DNA of 64,000 bases from Terrabacter terrigena (GCF_042676085.1 NZ_JBHTKH010000001.1:496001-560000); one strand, 5' to 3'. Positions 50,069-59,316 are shown, numbered from the stretch's first letter. Notes: generated by a model not told the origin, from the sequence alone. Numbers and translations: made by a program.

Positions 50069-51268
50069 TCAGGCCTTGAGCTTGTAGTCCTCGACGAGCC
50101 TCCGGCCGATGATCATCCGCTGGATGTCCGCGGTGCCCTCGCCGATCAGCAGCATCGGGGCCTCGCGGTAGAGGCGCTCGATCTCGTACTCCTTGGAGTA
50201 GCCGTAGCCGCCGTGGATTCGGAAGGAGTCCTCGACGACCTGCGAGCAGTACTCGGACGCAAGGTACTTCGCCATGCCGGCCTCGAGGTCGTTGCGCTGG
50301 CCGGAGTCCTTCTTGCGTGCGGCCTTGACCATCATCTCGTGGGCCGCCTCGACCTTGACGGCCATGTCGGCGAGCCGGAAGAGCACCGCCTGGTGGTCGA
50401 CGATCTTCTTGCCGAACGTCTCGCGCTGCTGCGCGTAGGACACCCCGAGCTCGAACGCCCTTCTCGCGACACCGCACCCGCGGGCAGCGACGTTCACACG
50501 GCCCACCTCGACGCCGTCCATCATCTGGTAGAAGCCCTTGCCCGGCTCGCCACCGAGAATCTGCGCGTCGGTCGTGCGGTGCCCCTCGAAGACGAGCTCG
50601 GTCGTGTCGACGCCCTTGTAGCCCATCTTGTCGATCTTGCCGGGCACGGTGACGCCCTGGGCGGTCTCGCCGAAGCCAGACTCCTTCTCGACGAGGAAGG
50701 TCGTCATGTTCCTGTAGACCGAGTCGGCGCCGGTGTCGGTCTTGACGAGCACGGCCACGAGGTTGGCGGAGCCACCGTTGGTCAGCCACATCTTCTGGCC
50801 GTTGATCGTCCAGTCGCCGTCGTCACCCTTGACGGCCTTCGTCTTGATCGCCGACACGTCGGAGCCGCAACCGGGCTCGCTCATCGAGAAGGCGCCACGG
50901 ATCTCGCCGGTGGCCATCTTCGGCAGGTAGCGCTGCTTCTGCTCGTCGGTGCCGTGCTGGAGCACCAGGTACGCGACGATGAAGTGCGTGTTGATGATGC
51001 CGCTGACGCTCATCCACCCGCGGGCGATCTCCTCGACGCAGAGGGCGTAGGTAAGCAGGGACTCGCCGAGCCCGCCGTACTCCTCGGGGATCATCAGGCC
51101 GAAGATCCCCATCTCCTTCATCCCGTCGACGATCGCCTGCGGGTACTCGTCCTTGTGCTCGAGCTCGGTGGCGACCGGGATGATCTGCTCGTCGACGAAC
51201 TCACGGACGAGCTTGACCAGCTCGTGCTGCTCCTCGGTGAGGCCTTCGGTCTGCTGGAGTCGGGACAT
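50069..51268 (-). CDS. Acyl-CoA dehydrogenase
   Basis: The 399-residue flavoprotein has FAD-binding motifs (FSMSEPGCGSDVSAIKT, WLTNG), the C-terminal helical domain (RETFGKKIVDHQAVLFRLADM) and the catalytic glutamate in LLIGEGTADIQRMIIGRR. The N-terminal RGWMSVSGIINTHF is like enzymes linked to the ethylmalonyl-CoA pathway in actinobacteria (methylsuccinyl-CoA type), but substrate cannot be fixed from sequence. ATG at 51268. A GGCATAC motif with CATACT lies 50 bp upstream of the start. Confidence 0.9.
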   Translation of the reverse strand: MSRLQQTEGLTEEQHELVKLVREFVDEQIIPVATELEHKDEYPQAIVDGMKEMGIFGLMIPEEYGGLGESLLTYALCVEEIARGWMSVSGIINTHFIVAYLVLQHGTDEQKQRYLPKMATGEIRGAFSMSEPGCGSDVSAIKTKAVKGDDGDWTINGQKMWLTNGGSANLVAVLVKTDTGADSVYRNMTTFLVEKESGFGETAQGVTVPGKIDKMGYKGVDTTELVFEGHRTTDAQILGGEPGKGFYQMMDGVEVGRVNVAARGCGVARRAFELGVSYAQQRETFGKKIVDHQAVLFRLADMAVKVEAAHEMMVKAARKKDSGQRNDLEAGMAKYLASEYCSQVVEDSFRIHGGYGYSKEYEIERLYREAPMLLIGEGTADIQRMIIGRRLVEDYKLKA

Positions 51269-51400
51269 GAGCGGATCGCCACCTTGCGAGTGCGTTGGGC
51301 TGGGACAACTGCGACCGAGTATGCCGCCGCGTCGGCTGCCCGGTCAGCGCGCTCGCGTGTGAGTACCGACACCTGTGTCGTGGGTCACCGAGGACCCTTG

Positions 51401-52276
51401 CTACCAGAGCTGTCCGAAGCCGACCTTCTTCGACTTGACCGGCCCTTCGAGTGTCGAGCGCTGGCTGAAGTCGCCGTCCTTGAGCCCGGCGGTGACGCTA
51501 CGGAGCAGGTCGGCGCGGCTCGCGTGGGGGTTCGTCCTGACCGCCTTGAGGAAGAGGTAGGTGAAGGCGCCGTTGGACCGGCCGTCGAAGGTCGCGTCGG
51601 ACGCGGTCTCGTCCGGCTTGCACGCAGCGAAGAGCACCGGCTTGGAGGCCGTGCTGCGGCTCCTGGTCAGCTCCACGAGGGCCTTGCGGTCGACAGTGCG
51701 CGCCGGGGCGACGGCTCGCAGCGCTCGGGTCTGCTGGAGGCCGCGGCGGGTCGGGGCTGGGAGGAACCGCGGCTTCCGCCCGAGCAGCTGGGACTGCAGG
51801 ATCTCCTCGAGGTCCTTCAGGCCGGTGCCGCTGTGGCACGTGTCGAGAAGCACTTCGAGCAGCACGCCGGCCGGGACCCGGGCGAAGAGGTCGCGCAGCT
51901 CGTCGTCGACGATGACCGTGTCACGGTCCCACTGGTCGCCCTTCTGGCGGATGTCGTGGCAGGCGAAGGCCTCGTCGAGGTCGTCGGGCTCGACGTCGCC
52001 GCCCGGCTCGTTGGGCACCTGGGTGCCGTGGCTGGAGATCGTGAAGACGAGGTGGTCGCCCGGCTTCGCGGTGGTGACCAGCTGCGTGAGGGCCGCCATC
52101 ACGTTCCTCTTCGTCGCGTCCGCGTCGGTGAGCACGGTCGTCGACCTGGCCGTGAAGCCCATCGGCCGCAGCGCCTTCGCGATGTCGCCGGCGTCGTTGA
52201 CGCAGCCGGCCAGCCAGCTCGTCTGCGGCAACGACGCGAACTCGTTGATCCCCACGCACAGCGCCCTGCGTGCCAT
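51401..52276 (-). CDS. Caspase-family (C14) metacaspase-like peptidase
   Basis: The 291-residue protein has the caspase fold: CVGINEFASLPQTSWLAGCVNDAGDIAKAL (partly), catalytic His83 in FTISSHGTQVP and Cys147 in LLDTCHSGTG, and a later VLFAACKPDETASD. Metacaspases of this type usually cleave after Arg or Lys. It has no signal peptide, no membrane segment and no other domain, so the regulator must be elsewhere; the CHAT protein directly upstream on the same strand (62-bp gap) is the obvious partner. ATG at 52276 follows GAAGGGAA. Confidence 0.93.
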   Translation of the reverse strand: MARRALCVGINEFASLPQTSWLAGCVNDAGDIAKALRPMGFTARSTTVLTDADATKRNVMAALTQLVTTAKPGDHLVFTISSHGTQVPNEPGGDVEPDDLDEAFACHDIRQKGDQWDRDTVIVDDELRDLFARVPAGVLLEVLLDTCHSGTGLKDLEEILQSQLLGRKPRFLPAPTRRGLQQTRALRAVAPARTVDRKALVELTRSRSTASKPVLFAACKPDETASDATFDGRSNGAFTYLFLKAVRTNPHASRADLLRSVTAGLKDGDFSQRSTLEGPVKSKKVGFGQLW

Positions 52277-52338
52277 GGTCGTTCCCTTCTGCTCGTGAGC
52301 TCGCTCATGCGGCCGGGCTCCTTGTGGCGTATGCCGTT

Positions 52339-55300
52339 TCAGACCGTCTCCAGGACGGCGTCGGGTCGCGCGTAGACGACGTAGGCGAGCCAGGTCGGGT
52401 CGCCCGCGTCACGTGCCGCCTCGCGGGCCACGGCGCTGGCGCGTGACATCTGCGTGCCCTTGAGCAGCTCGTCGTAGAGGGTCTCGACGAAGAGGCGCGC
52501 GGGCTCCTCCTGCACCGACCAGAGGCACGAGACGAAGGCCGAGGCGCCGGCGTCGAGGAACGCCTTGGCGAACCCGCCGACCGTGGTGAGCAGCTCGCCC
52601 GACCGACCCGTCTGGCAGGCGTTGAGCACCACCAGCGGTCCGGGCACCCCGGGGTCGGTCCAGTCGACGTTCTGCGCGACGTCGGTGGAGCTCAGGTACT
52701 GCTCGCGGACGGTCGAGCCGCGCCTCTGGCCGCGCAGCAGCACCTTCGCGTCGGCGACGTCGTCGGAGCGCGCTGCTCCGTGGCCCGAGAAATGGAGCAG
52801 GTCGAACCCGCCGCCGCGCAGCAGCCGCTCGACTGCGTCGGGTGTGGCGGTCACCGCCTTGGCCCCGAACCGCTCCTTGAGGTAGCCGGCCTCGGCGAGC
52901 CCGACGTCGTTCTTGAACATCGGGTTCGCGTAGACGGGACAGATCGACCGGGCCCTGCCGCGCCGTACCCGCATCTGCTGGGGCGGGAAGCTGCCGAGCT
53001 GCCACCGCACCAGGCCGCCGGAGGCGAGGAAGCGCGGCGTGGTGCCACGTTTGCCGCGAGGAGGCTTGAGGTGCACGAGCTCCCACGGGACGTAGGGCTC
53101 GTCGGTGTAGACGATGAGGTCGTGCACGCGGTCCCGGCGCTGCCACAGGTAGGCCTGCAGGTCCTCCGGGAAGAACTGGTCGAAGAGCAGCGTGCCGGTG
53201 TTCTGCAGCTGTGACATCCGTTGGCGGGCAGTGAGATCCGGGTCCTTGATGACGCGCTCGACCTCTGCGATGCGTTGCTGGACGAAGTCGTCCCGCCCGG
53301 TCACCGGCGCCGACTCGAACACCCGCACGGGCTCGCCGGGCACGAGGCGGAGCGCGTAGCTGTAGACGCGCTCCCCCGTCACGCGCCGACCCTCCACGAT
53401 GTCGAGGCACGGCAGTCCGTCGAGCTCCGGGGCGTCGACGCCGGCGTGCACCACGGCCGTGACGGGCTGCGGGCCGAGCACCGTCGCACCGTCGGCGGCC
53501 GCCTCGAGCGTCAGCGTCGCGACGAGCACGCTGCCCTGGCGCAGCGCCACCGCCACCCGGACCGGACCCACGGCGAGGGCTCGCACCCTGAAGGTCAGCT
53601 CGGCGGCCCAGTCGGCGCTGTCGGGGAGGCCGAAGACCTTGGGGTCGGGCTCCAGCACCTGCGCGTTGTCCTTGGCGTAGACCTGCACGCTGGCCGCACG
53701 CTTCGCGTCGACGTGGACCTTCTCGCCGACGTGCACCGTGCCGGGGGAAGCCACGAGGGCTGCTCTCGAGAGGCGGACCCGCACGGTGAAATCGGAGCCG
53801 GGTGCCACCGTGGACGGCATCTCGGCGGCGAGCTCGGCGGACGTCTCCTGCACCGGCGGCTGCGGCGGGGCAGGAGGCGGAGGCGCGGGCGGCTCGGCCT
53901 CGGCTCCCACCGGCTCGGGCCCGGCGGGCGCCTCCTCGAGATCGCGGTCGTCGGCCGGCAGCGCTGCGGTCATCCACGCCGGGAGCTGGGACTCGTCGCC
54001 GGAGGCCCCGAGACCGAGCGGCAGCCACTGCGAGAGCTGGCCGATCACGCGCAGCTGGGCGAAGTAGTTGACGTGGTGGACGATGTCGTTGGTGCCGAGC
54101 GCGCACGTCTCGCGCACGTGGCCGCCGGCTGCCGTGCCGATCGTCGCCATCGACTCCGTGTCGACCACGAGGTCGTTGCGTCCCTTGAAGATCCTGTCGA
54201 CGAATCCCTCGGCGAGCCTTACCGCGAGCTCTCGCGGGAACTCCGGCGGGTTGTGGTGGTCGTCGAAGAGCGACACGTGGAAGTCGGAGGTCACCACGTA
54301 CCACTCGGGCTGGTGCCTACGACGTGTCGGCCGGATGGCGTCGAGGGCGGTCACGAAGGTGCCTCCGGGTCGCATCGCCGCCAGGCCCGGCACGCCGTCG
54401 TCACCGGCGGCGCACGACGCGAGGTACTTCACGAGCGTCCCGATGCCCCGCACCACGCCGCCGACGATCGCCGCGAAGGGAGCCCCGCCCGGCACGAGCG
54501 AGAGTCCGCACGCCGTCAGGACGACGAGGTTCGTGTAGAGGTCGGCGAGGTCGTGCCAGCGCTCCGGGTCGGCCAGGTGGGTGCCGGCGTTCGTCGCCGC
54601 GACGAGCACGACGGAGCCGACCGTGGCCCGCAGGCCGGATGCCGGCAGCACGGACTCGACGAACGACCGCGTCACGAGGCCACCCCGGCTGTGTGTGATG
54701 ACGTCGATGACGAGCTCGCCCTCGAACGGCTCGAGCAGCGCCACCAGGTCACGTGCGTTGTGCTCCGGGTCGACGCTGAGGGTGCGGTGGTCGAAGCCGA
54801 GCACGGCGTCGTATGCCGTCACGAGGGTGTCGACGAAGCCCTCTGCGCCGGGCGTGACCGCGAGCGCCCCGAAGGCCCCCAGCGTCGAGGAGAAGGTGCC
54901 GTGCACGAGCAGCAGCACCCGCGCCGGGTAGCGGGTCGGCAGCGCGACCTCGGCGATCGTCTCGACCGGTCTCCACGCGTCCAGGGAGCCACCGGTCACG
55001 TGGACGAGCCCGGTGCGCACGCCCGACTCGAGGCGCTCGACCACGGTGTCCACGACGGTGTCCACGACGGTGTCCACGACAGCCGGCACGGTGAAGCGCA
55101 GGACGACGGCCTGGAGCGCTCCGTGCAGCAGCTCTCCGAGCAGGCTGCGGTCGGCACCGGGGGACGCCCCGCCCTTCTGACGGCCGCGTCGCGGCGGACG
55201 GGCCGGCGGCTGCGGCTGCACGGGTAGCGCGAACGTCACGGTGCGCGCGCCGGTCTCGAGCGACCGGGACCGGGCCCCCTGGACCGGCAGGTGCCACGAG

Positions 55301-55617
55301 TAGACGCCTTCGCGCTCGAGCAGCACCACGGCGTTCTCACCGGCAGGGACATCGACGTCGACGTGCACGGTGCCGCGTCGGTTCGCGACGGGCTGCCCGT
55401 CGAGGTCGCGGGTGCCGCGCGGCGCCAGGTCGATGCGGTCGACGACGACGAAGTCGCTGTCGCCGAGCACGTCTGCGAGTGCTGCCCGCTCGGCGGCTCG
55501 TCGGTCAGGCTGCGGGACGTCCCGGTCCGCGCGACCGGACGCACCAGCGGCGGACACGTCGTACCCGTGAGGGGCACGCACGCGAACCGCTCCCCCGGCG
55601 AAGGACGCGGACGGCAT
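52339..55617 (-). CDS. Alpha/beta hydrolase-CHAT protease fusion protein
   Basis: The 1092-residue protein has several parts in order. Residues 50-135 are a beta-rich region with YSWHLPV, followed by a basic linker and a VDTV repeat (180-193). An alpha/beta hydrolase (about 225-520) has VHGTF (238-242), the nucleophile in ITHSRGG (S310) and possible acid and His in VVDTESM and DIVHHVNYF. Next come a Pro-rich linker (565-590) and an Ig-like beta domain (600-720). The CHAT protease (about 770-1090) has His946 in HFSGHGAA and Cys1001 in VVLNACQTG. CHAT and caspase are related cysteine proteases. The start ATG 55617 overlaps a GGCATAC motif and follows GGGAGGGAG. It looks like a conflict or cell-death protein; the hydrolase may be the effector. 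Confidence 0.9.
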   Translation of the reverse strand: MPSASFAGGAVRVRAPHGYDVSAAGASGRADRDVPQPDRRAAERAALADVLGDSDFVVVDRIDLAPRGTRDLDGQPVANRRGTVHVDVDVPAGENAVVLLEREGVYSWHLPVQGARSRSLETGARTVTFALPVQPQPPARPPRRGRQKGGASPGADRSLLGELLHGALQAVVLRFTVPAVVDTVVDTVVDTVVERLESGVRTGLVHVTGGSLDAWRPVETIAEVALPTRYPARVLLLVHGTFSSTLGAFGALAVTPGAEGFVDTLVTAYDAVLGFDHRTLSVDPEHNARDLVALLEPFEGELVIDVITHSRGGLVTRSFVESVLPASGLRATVGSVVLVAATNAGTHLADPERWHDLADLYTNLVVLTACGLSLVPGGAPFAAIVGGVVRGIGTLVKYLASCAAGDDGVPGLAAMRPGGTFVTALDAIRPTRRRHQPEWYVVTSDFHVSLFDDHHNPPEFPRELAVRLAEGFVDRIFKGRNDLVVDTESMATIGTAAGGHVRETCALGTNDIVHHVNYFAQLRVIGQLSQWLPLGLGASGDESQLPAWMTAALPADDRDLEEAPAGPEPVGAEAEPPAPPPPAPPQPPVQETSAELAAEMPSTVAPGSDFTVRVRLSRAALVASPGTVHVGEKVHVDAKRAASVQVYAKDNAQVLEPDPKVFGLPDSADWAAELTFRVRALAVGPVRVAVALRQGSVLVATLTLEAAADGATVLGPQPVTAVVHAGVDAPELDGLPCLDIVEGRRVTGERVYSYALRLVPGEPVRVFESAPVTGRDDFVQQRIAEVERVIKDPDLTARQRMSQLQNTGTLLFDQFFPEDLQAYLWQRRDRVHDLIVYTDEPYVPWELVHLKPPRGKRGTTPRFLASGGLVRWQLGSFPPQQMRVRRGRARSICPVYANPMFKNDVGLAEAGYLKERFGAKAVTATPDAVERLLRGGGFDLLHFSGHGAARSDDVADAKVLLRGQRRGSTVREQYLSSTDVAQNVDWTDPGVPGPLVVLNACQTGRSGELLTTVGGFAKAFLDAGASAFVSCLWSVQEEPARLFVETLYDELLKGTQMSRASAVAREAARDAGDPTWLAYVVYARPDAVLETV
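55043..55078. repeat. Three tandem 12-bp repeats (VDTV units)
   Basis: ACGGTGTCCACG occurs at 55043, 55055 and 55067 and encodes the VDTV repeat that precedes the hydrolase domain of the CHAT protein. Confidence 0.95.
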
Positions 55618-55846
55618 ACCTGGGCTCCCTCCCTGACGCTCCCTCCTGATGACACCGTAGAGGCGGACGACGTGCGCGGTGATACAACGCGGCAACCCGT
55701 CCGGACGCGTGGCGCCCCACGTGCGGGCCGGCAGCCGTCGGTCTCCCGTGCCGGCGATAAATCGGTTGCACACCTGGTGCGGCTGAGCCAGTCTCTAGGC
55801 GAGCGCTGCGGCACACGGCTGCACACCAGGACCCAAGGAGGGTGAC

Positions 55847-55957
55847 ATGTCCATCACGGCCACGGGCAGGCCTGCCCACACCATTTCTTCCTTGGAGTTC
55901 AATTGTCGTTCAATGCTTTTCACGAAGACGAGTACGAGGTCTTCGACGCCCGGCTGA
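55847..55957 (+). CDS. 36-codon leader ORF overlapping the RIO-kinase start
   Basis: A short frame starts at ATG 55847, preceded by AAGGAGGG (55835-55842), a better ribosome site than that of the main gene. It encodes MSITATGRPAHTISSLEFNC and then RSMLFTKTSTRSSTPG, stopping with TGA at 55955-55957. It overlaps the RIO-kinase gene (TTG start at 55903) by 55 bases in another frame. No known family. Either it is a leader peptide that couples or modulates translation, or a frameshift joins it to the kinase. Confidence 0.5.
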   Translation: MSITATGRPAHTISSLEFNCRSMLFTKTSTRSSTPG

Positions 55958-56811
55958 CCGACGGGCGGTTCGCCGACCTCGACCTCGAGTCGTTCGCGAT
56001 CGACACCCAGCCAGACGCACCGCCCGAGGGCGAGCGCTGGTCGAGCTGGGACGGCGCGACCCACGGACCGAAGCCGCGGCCCGACTGGGTCATCACCGAC
56101 CTCGGCGCCGTCGAGACGGACCTCGGCGTGCTGAAGACCGGCAAGGAGGCCGACGTCCACCTCGTGCGCAGGTGGGTGCCCGGGTCTGCCGACCGCGACG
56201 TCATCATGGCCGGCAAGCGCTACCGGTCGAGCAAGAACCGCCTCTTCCACCGCGACTCCGGCTACCTCGAGGGGCGGCGCGTGCGGAAGTCGCGCGAGAC
56301 GCGGGCCATCCGGACCCGCACCTCTTTCGGCAAGGAGCTGATCAGCGGCCTGTGGGCCTTCGCCGAGTTCGAGACGCTGGTCCGGCTGTGGCACGAGGGG
56401 CTGCCGGTGCCCTACCCGGTGCAGATGTCCGACGACGAGATGCTGATGGAGTTCATCGGCTCTCCCGACGGGCAGGCCGCTCCGCGGCTCGCCCAGACGA
56501 GGCCCGCCCCGGACCTGCTGCCGCTGCTCTTCGAGCAGCTGCGCGACGCGATGCTCCGGCTCGCCGAGCTCGGCTGGGCGCACGGCGACCTGTCGCCCTA
56601 CAACGTGCTGCTCGACGGTGAGGGTGACGACGCGCGTCTTGTCATCATCGACTGGCCGCAGGTGGTGGACGTGATCGGCAACCCGCACGGGCCCGAGTTC
56701 CTCGAACGCGACACGCGAAACATGTGTGACTGGTTCACTCGACGTGGGTATGCGGTCGACGAAGGCCTGCTCTTCGGTGACCTGATCGCCGCGGCGACGT
56801 CCCGCTGGTGA
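55903..56811 (+). CDS. RIO1-family atypical serine kinase
   Basis: The 302-residue kinase has the RIO signatures: LGVLKTGKEADVHLV (nucleotide-binding loop), the AGKRYRSSKNRLFHRDSGYLEGRR insertion (partly), VPYPVQMSDDEMLMEFIG and the catalytic WAHGDLSPYNVLLDGE and LVIIDWPQVVD motif. RIO kinases are ATPases/kinases best known in ribosome maturation; the bacterial role is not established. The TTG at 55903 follows GGAG at 55894. The sequence around 55840-55925 is AT-rich for this genome. A 13-bp terminator ends the gene. It is divergent from the CHAT gene. Confidence 0.88.
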   Translation: MSFNAFHEDEYEVFDARLTDGRFADLDLESFAIDTQPDAPPEGERWSSWDGATHGPKPRPDWVITDLGAVETDLGVLKTGKEADVHLVRRWVPGSADRDVIMAGKRYRSSKNRLFHRDSGYLEGRRVRKSRETRAIRTRTSFGKELISGLWAFAEFETLVRLWHEGLPVPYPVQMSDDEMLMEFIGSPDGQAAPRLAQTRPAPDLLPLLFEQLRDAMLRLAELGWAHGDLSPYNVLLDGEGDDARLVIIDWPQVVDVIGNPHGPEFLERDTRNMCDWFTRRGYAVDEGLLFGDLIAAATSRW

Positions 56812-56833
56812 TCGCGAGGAGGGCACGGACGCG

Positions 56834-56866
56834 ATGGAGGCCACCCGTTCGTGGGGTGGCCTCCAT
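56834..56866 (+). terminator. Terminator between RIO kinase and nitroreductase
   Basis: A 13-bp stem (ATGGAGGCCACCC with GGGTGGCCTCCAT) has a 7-base loop and lies between convergent genes. Confidence 0.85.
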
Positions 56867-56901
56867 CCATGTCCGGCGGTGCGTCGGGGGGTCGGCGCAC
56901 C

Positions 56902-57558
56902 TCAGTCGGTGAGGAAGTCGGCGGTGTGGCCGAACTTGCCCGAGTGCACGAACGCCTCGAGGGGCAGACGCGAGCGGGGCAGGCGTGCGCGCGTGCGCAA
57001 CCAGTCCGGCATCTCGGCGTCGCCATCCGGCCCAGCGGGCAGCCCGAGCGCGATGCCCGTCGTCACGGCCCAGTGCGGCGGCACGGCGAAGACCTCCGCG
57101 GCCGCCCGGTGGTCGAAGCCGCCGAACTGACGCACCTGCAGGCCCATCGACCGGGCCTGCACCGTGATGTGGGCGACCGCCTGGCCGAGGTCGAACATCG
57201 CGTAGTCGCTGTAGGCGATCTCGTGGTCCTCGTCGGTCGCGACCTGGTGCAGCGTGAGGATGATGGCCGAGGCCGACGGGGCCCAGACCTGGTTGGCCGA
57301 CGACAGCAGCTCGACCATCGCGGCGTGCGTGTCGTCGCCGCGCAGCCCGACGATGAAGCCCCACGGCTGCGAGTTGCCGGCCGACGGTGACCAGCGCGCG
57401 GCCTCGAGGATGGCGCGCAGCGCCTCCGGCGACAGCGTGTGGGAGCGGTCGTAGACGAGGACGCTCTCGCGGTCGCGCAGCAGCGGCGTCAGCGTCTCCG
57501 GCTGCGCCGTCGGTCCCGCGGGCGTATGCCGTGCGCCCGACACCGTCGTGTCACTCAC
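56902..57558 (-). CDS. Nitroreductase-family protein
   Basis: The 218-residue FMN-dependent oxidoreductase has RESVLVYDRSHTLSPEALRAILEAARWSPSAGNSQPWGFIV (partial) and AMFDLGQAVAHITVQARSMGLQVRQFGGFD. Nitroreductases reduce nitro groups or quinones with NAD(P)H. The GTG at 57558 (VSDTTVSG) follows GGAGG seven bases upstream. A GGCATAC motif at 57524 lies in the gene near its start. It is divergent from proS with about 250 bp between. Confidence 0.85.
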   Translation of the reverse strand: MSDTTVSGARHTPAGPTAQPETLTPLLRDRESVLVYDRSHTLSPEALRAILEAARWSPSAGNSQPWGFIVGLRGDDTHAAMVELLSSANQVWAPSASAIILTLHQVATDEDHEIAYSDYAMFDLGQAVAHITVQARSMGLQVRQFGGFDHRAAAEVFAVPPHWAVTTGIALGLPAGPDGDAEMPDWLRTRARLPRSRLPLEAFVHSGKFGHTADFLTD

Positions 57559-57769
57559 GTCGCGTCCTCCGTCCTCACCCACCCGTCAACGATGCCCGAC
57601 CCCGCTCTCTTCCCGGCGGGTCCTGTGCCCCACGCCACGTAGGCGCCCCCTCTCGAGTCGAACGAGCACCCCGCCGGCTGCCACCGCCCGCGCCCCGACC
57701 CTCACGATAGAGAGAGCACTCCCTCACGCCTCCCACGCTGGCAGGGGCCGCCCTCGGGAATCGGGAGAG

Positions 57770-57800
57770 CGCTCCGTCGCCGATGTGCGGTGACGGAGCG
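57770..57800 (-). terminator. Terminator after proS
   Basis: CGCTCCGTCGCC (57770-57781) and GGTGACGGAGCG (57789-57800) pair with one G-T around a 7-base loop, directly after the proS stop at 57815 on the minus strand. Confidence 0.8.
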
Positions 57801-57814
57801 TCCTCTCGACCGGG

Positions 57815-59224
57815 TCAGTAGGCGCGGCCGACCACGGCGAGCACGCCCTCGTCGTCCTCGGACTCCGGCACCGACCCGTCGGGCATCGTCAGGCACCGCA
57901 CGGTCACGGCGGACTCGGCCAGGATCGCCTCGCCCTCCGGCCCGATCGTCGACCACGGGATCGTCGCCCAGCCGGTGCGGGCCGCCTCGCGGGCCTCGTC
58001 GATGCTGGTGACCGCGCTCGTGTTGGCGGTCTGGTGGGCCAGCGCGCCGGCATACAGCGCCTCGTGGTCCTCGTCGAGCGCACCGGTCACGCTGTCGACG
58101 ACGCCGCCGAGCGGGACGGACACCTTGCCACCGGCGACGCGTCGGGCGACCGTGACGCTGCCGTCGGCGAGGTCGCGCGGCCCCACCTCGACGCGCACGG
58201 GGATGCCCTTGAGCTCGGCGTCGACGGCGCGACGACCGAAGGGCGTGTCGACACGGGCGTCGAGCTCGGCCCGCACGCCTCGGGCGAGCAGGTCCGCGAC
58301 GACCTGCTCGGCCGCCGCAGCCACCCCGTCTCCGTCCTTGACGACCATCACCAGTGCCTGGACCGGCGCCAGGCGCGGCGGCACCCGCAGGCCGGCGTCG
58401 TCGCCGTGGCACATGATCAGGCCGCCGAGCATCCTGGTCGAGGTGCCCCACGACGTCGTCCAGCAGGTCTCCTGGCGCGACTGCTCGGAGAGGTAGGTGA
58501 TGTCGAACGCCTTGGCGAAGTTCTGCCCGAGCTCGTGGCTCGTGCCCATCTGCAGGGCCTTGCCGTCGCGCATCATCGCTTCCAGCGCAAGGGTGTTGGT
58601 CGCCCCGGCGAAGCGCTCACGAGCGGTCTTGCGCCCGAGCACCACTGGCATCGCGAGGGTCTCGCGCATGAAGGCGGCGTAGACGTCGGCGTGGATGCGC
58701 CTCGCGTACGCCCGAGCGTCCTGCTCGGTCGCGTGGGCCGTGTGACCCTCCTGCCAGAGGAACTCGCTGGTGCGCAGGAAGACTCGCGGCCGCAGCTCCC
58801 AGCGCACGACGTTCGCCCACTGGTTGAGCAGCAGGGGCAGGTCACGGTAGCTCTGGGTCCACTTCGCCATGTACTCGCCGATGACCGTCTCGGACGTCGG
58901 GCGCACGACGACCTTCTCCTCGAGCTCCTTGCCGCCGGCGTGCGTCACGACGGCGAGCTCGGGGCTGAAGCCCTCGACGTGCTCGGCCTCGCGAGTGAGG
59001 TAGGACTCGGGGATGAAGAGCGGGAAGTACGCGTTCCTCGCGCCGGCCTCCTTGATGCGCCGGTCCATGTCGGCCTGCATCCGCTCCCAGATCGCGTAGC
59101 CGTACGGTCGGATCACCATGGTGCCGCGCACCGGTCCGTTGTCGGCCAGCTCCGCCTTGGCGACGACGTCCTGGTACCAGCGGGGGAAGTCCTCTGACTG
59201 AGGAGTGAGCACGGTCCTGGGCAT
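57815..59224 (-). CDS. proS: Prolyl-tRNA synthetase (archaeal/eukaryote-like short form)
   Basis: Charges tRNA-Pro. The 469-residue class II synthetase has motif 1 (RGTMVIRPYGYAIWERMQADM (partly)), motif 2 (RWELRPRVFLRTSEFLWQEGHTAH partly) and motif 3 (LGGLIMCHGDDAGLRVPP). The anticodon-binding domain is at 280-380, and a C-terminal zinc-like tail ends MPDGSVPESEDDEGVLAVVGRAY. It has no editing insertion, as in the ProS type of about 470 residues. ATG at 59224. No T-box-like leader is visible. Confidence 0.95.
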   Translation of the reverse strand: MPRTVLTPQSEDFPRWYQDVVAKAELADNGPVRGTMVIRPYGYAIWERMQADMDRRIKEAGARNAYFPLFIPESYLTREAEHVEGFSPELAVVTHAGGKELEEKVVVRPTSETVIGEYMAKWTQSYRDLPLLLNQWANVVRWELRPRVFLRTSEFLWQEGHTAHATEQDARAYARRIHADVYAAFMRETLAMPVVLGRKTARERFAGATNTLALEAMMRDGKALQMGTSHELGQNFAKAFDITYLSEQSRQETCWTTSWGTSTRMLGGLIMCHGDDAGLRVPPRLAPVQALVMVVKDGDGVAAAAEQVVADLLARGVRAELDARVDTPFGRRAVDAELKGIPVRVEVGPRDLADGSVTVARRVAGGKVSVPLGGVVDSVTGALDEDHEALYAGALAHQTANTSAVTSIDEAREAARTGWATIPWSTIGPEGEAILAESAVTVRCLTMPDGSVPESEDDEGVLAVVGRAY

Positions 59225-59316
59225 GGGGCCGATCCTACGGACGGCACCAAACCAGGCGACCGCCCAGCGGATCCTCGATCGATCCCGACGCGAGGGCACA
59301 CCGCCACAAGCCCTGC

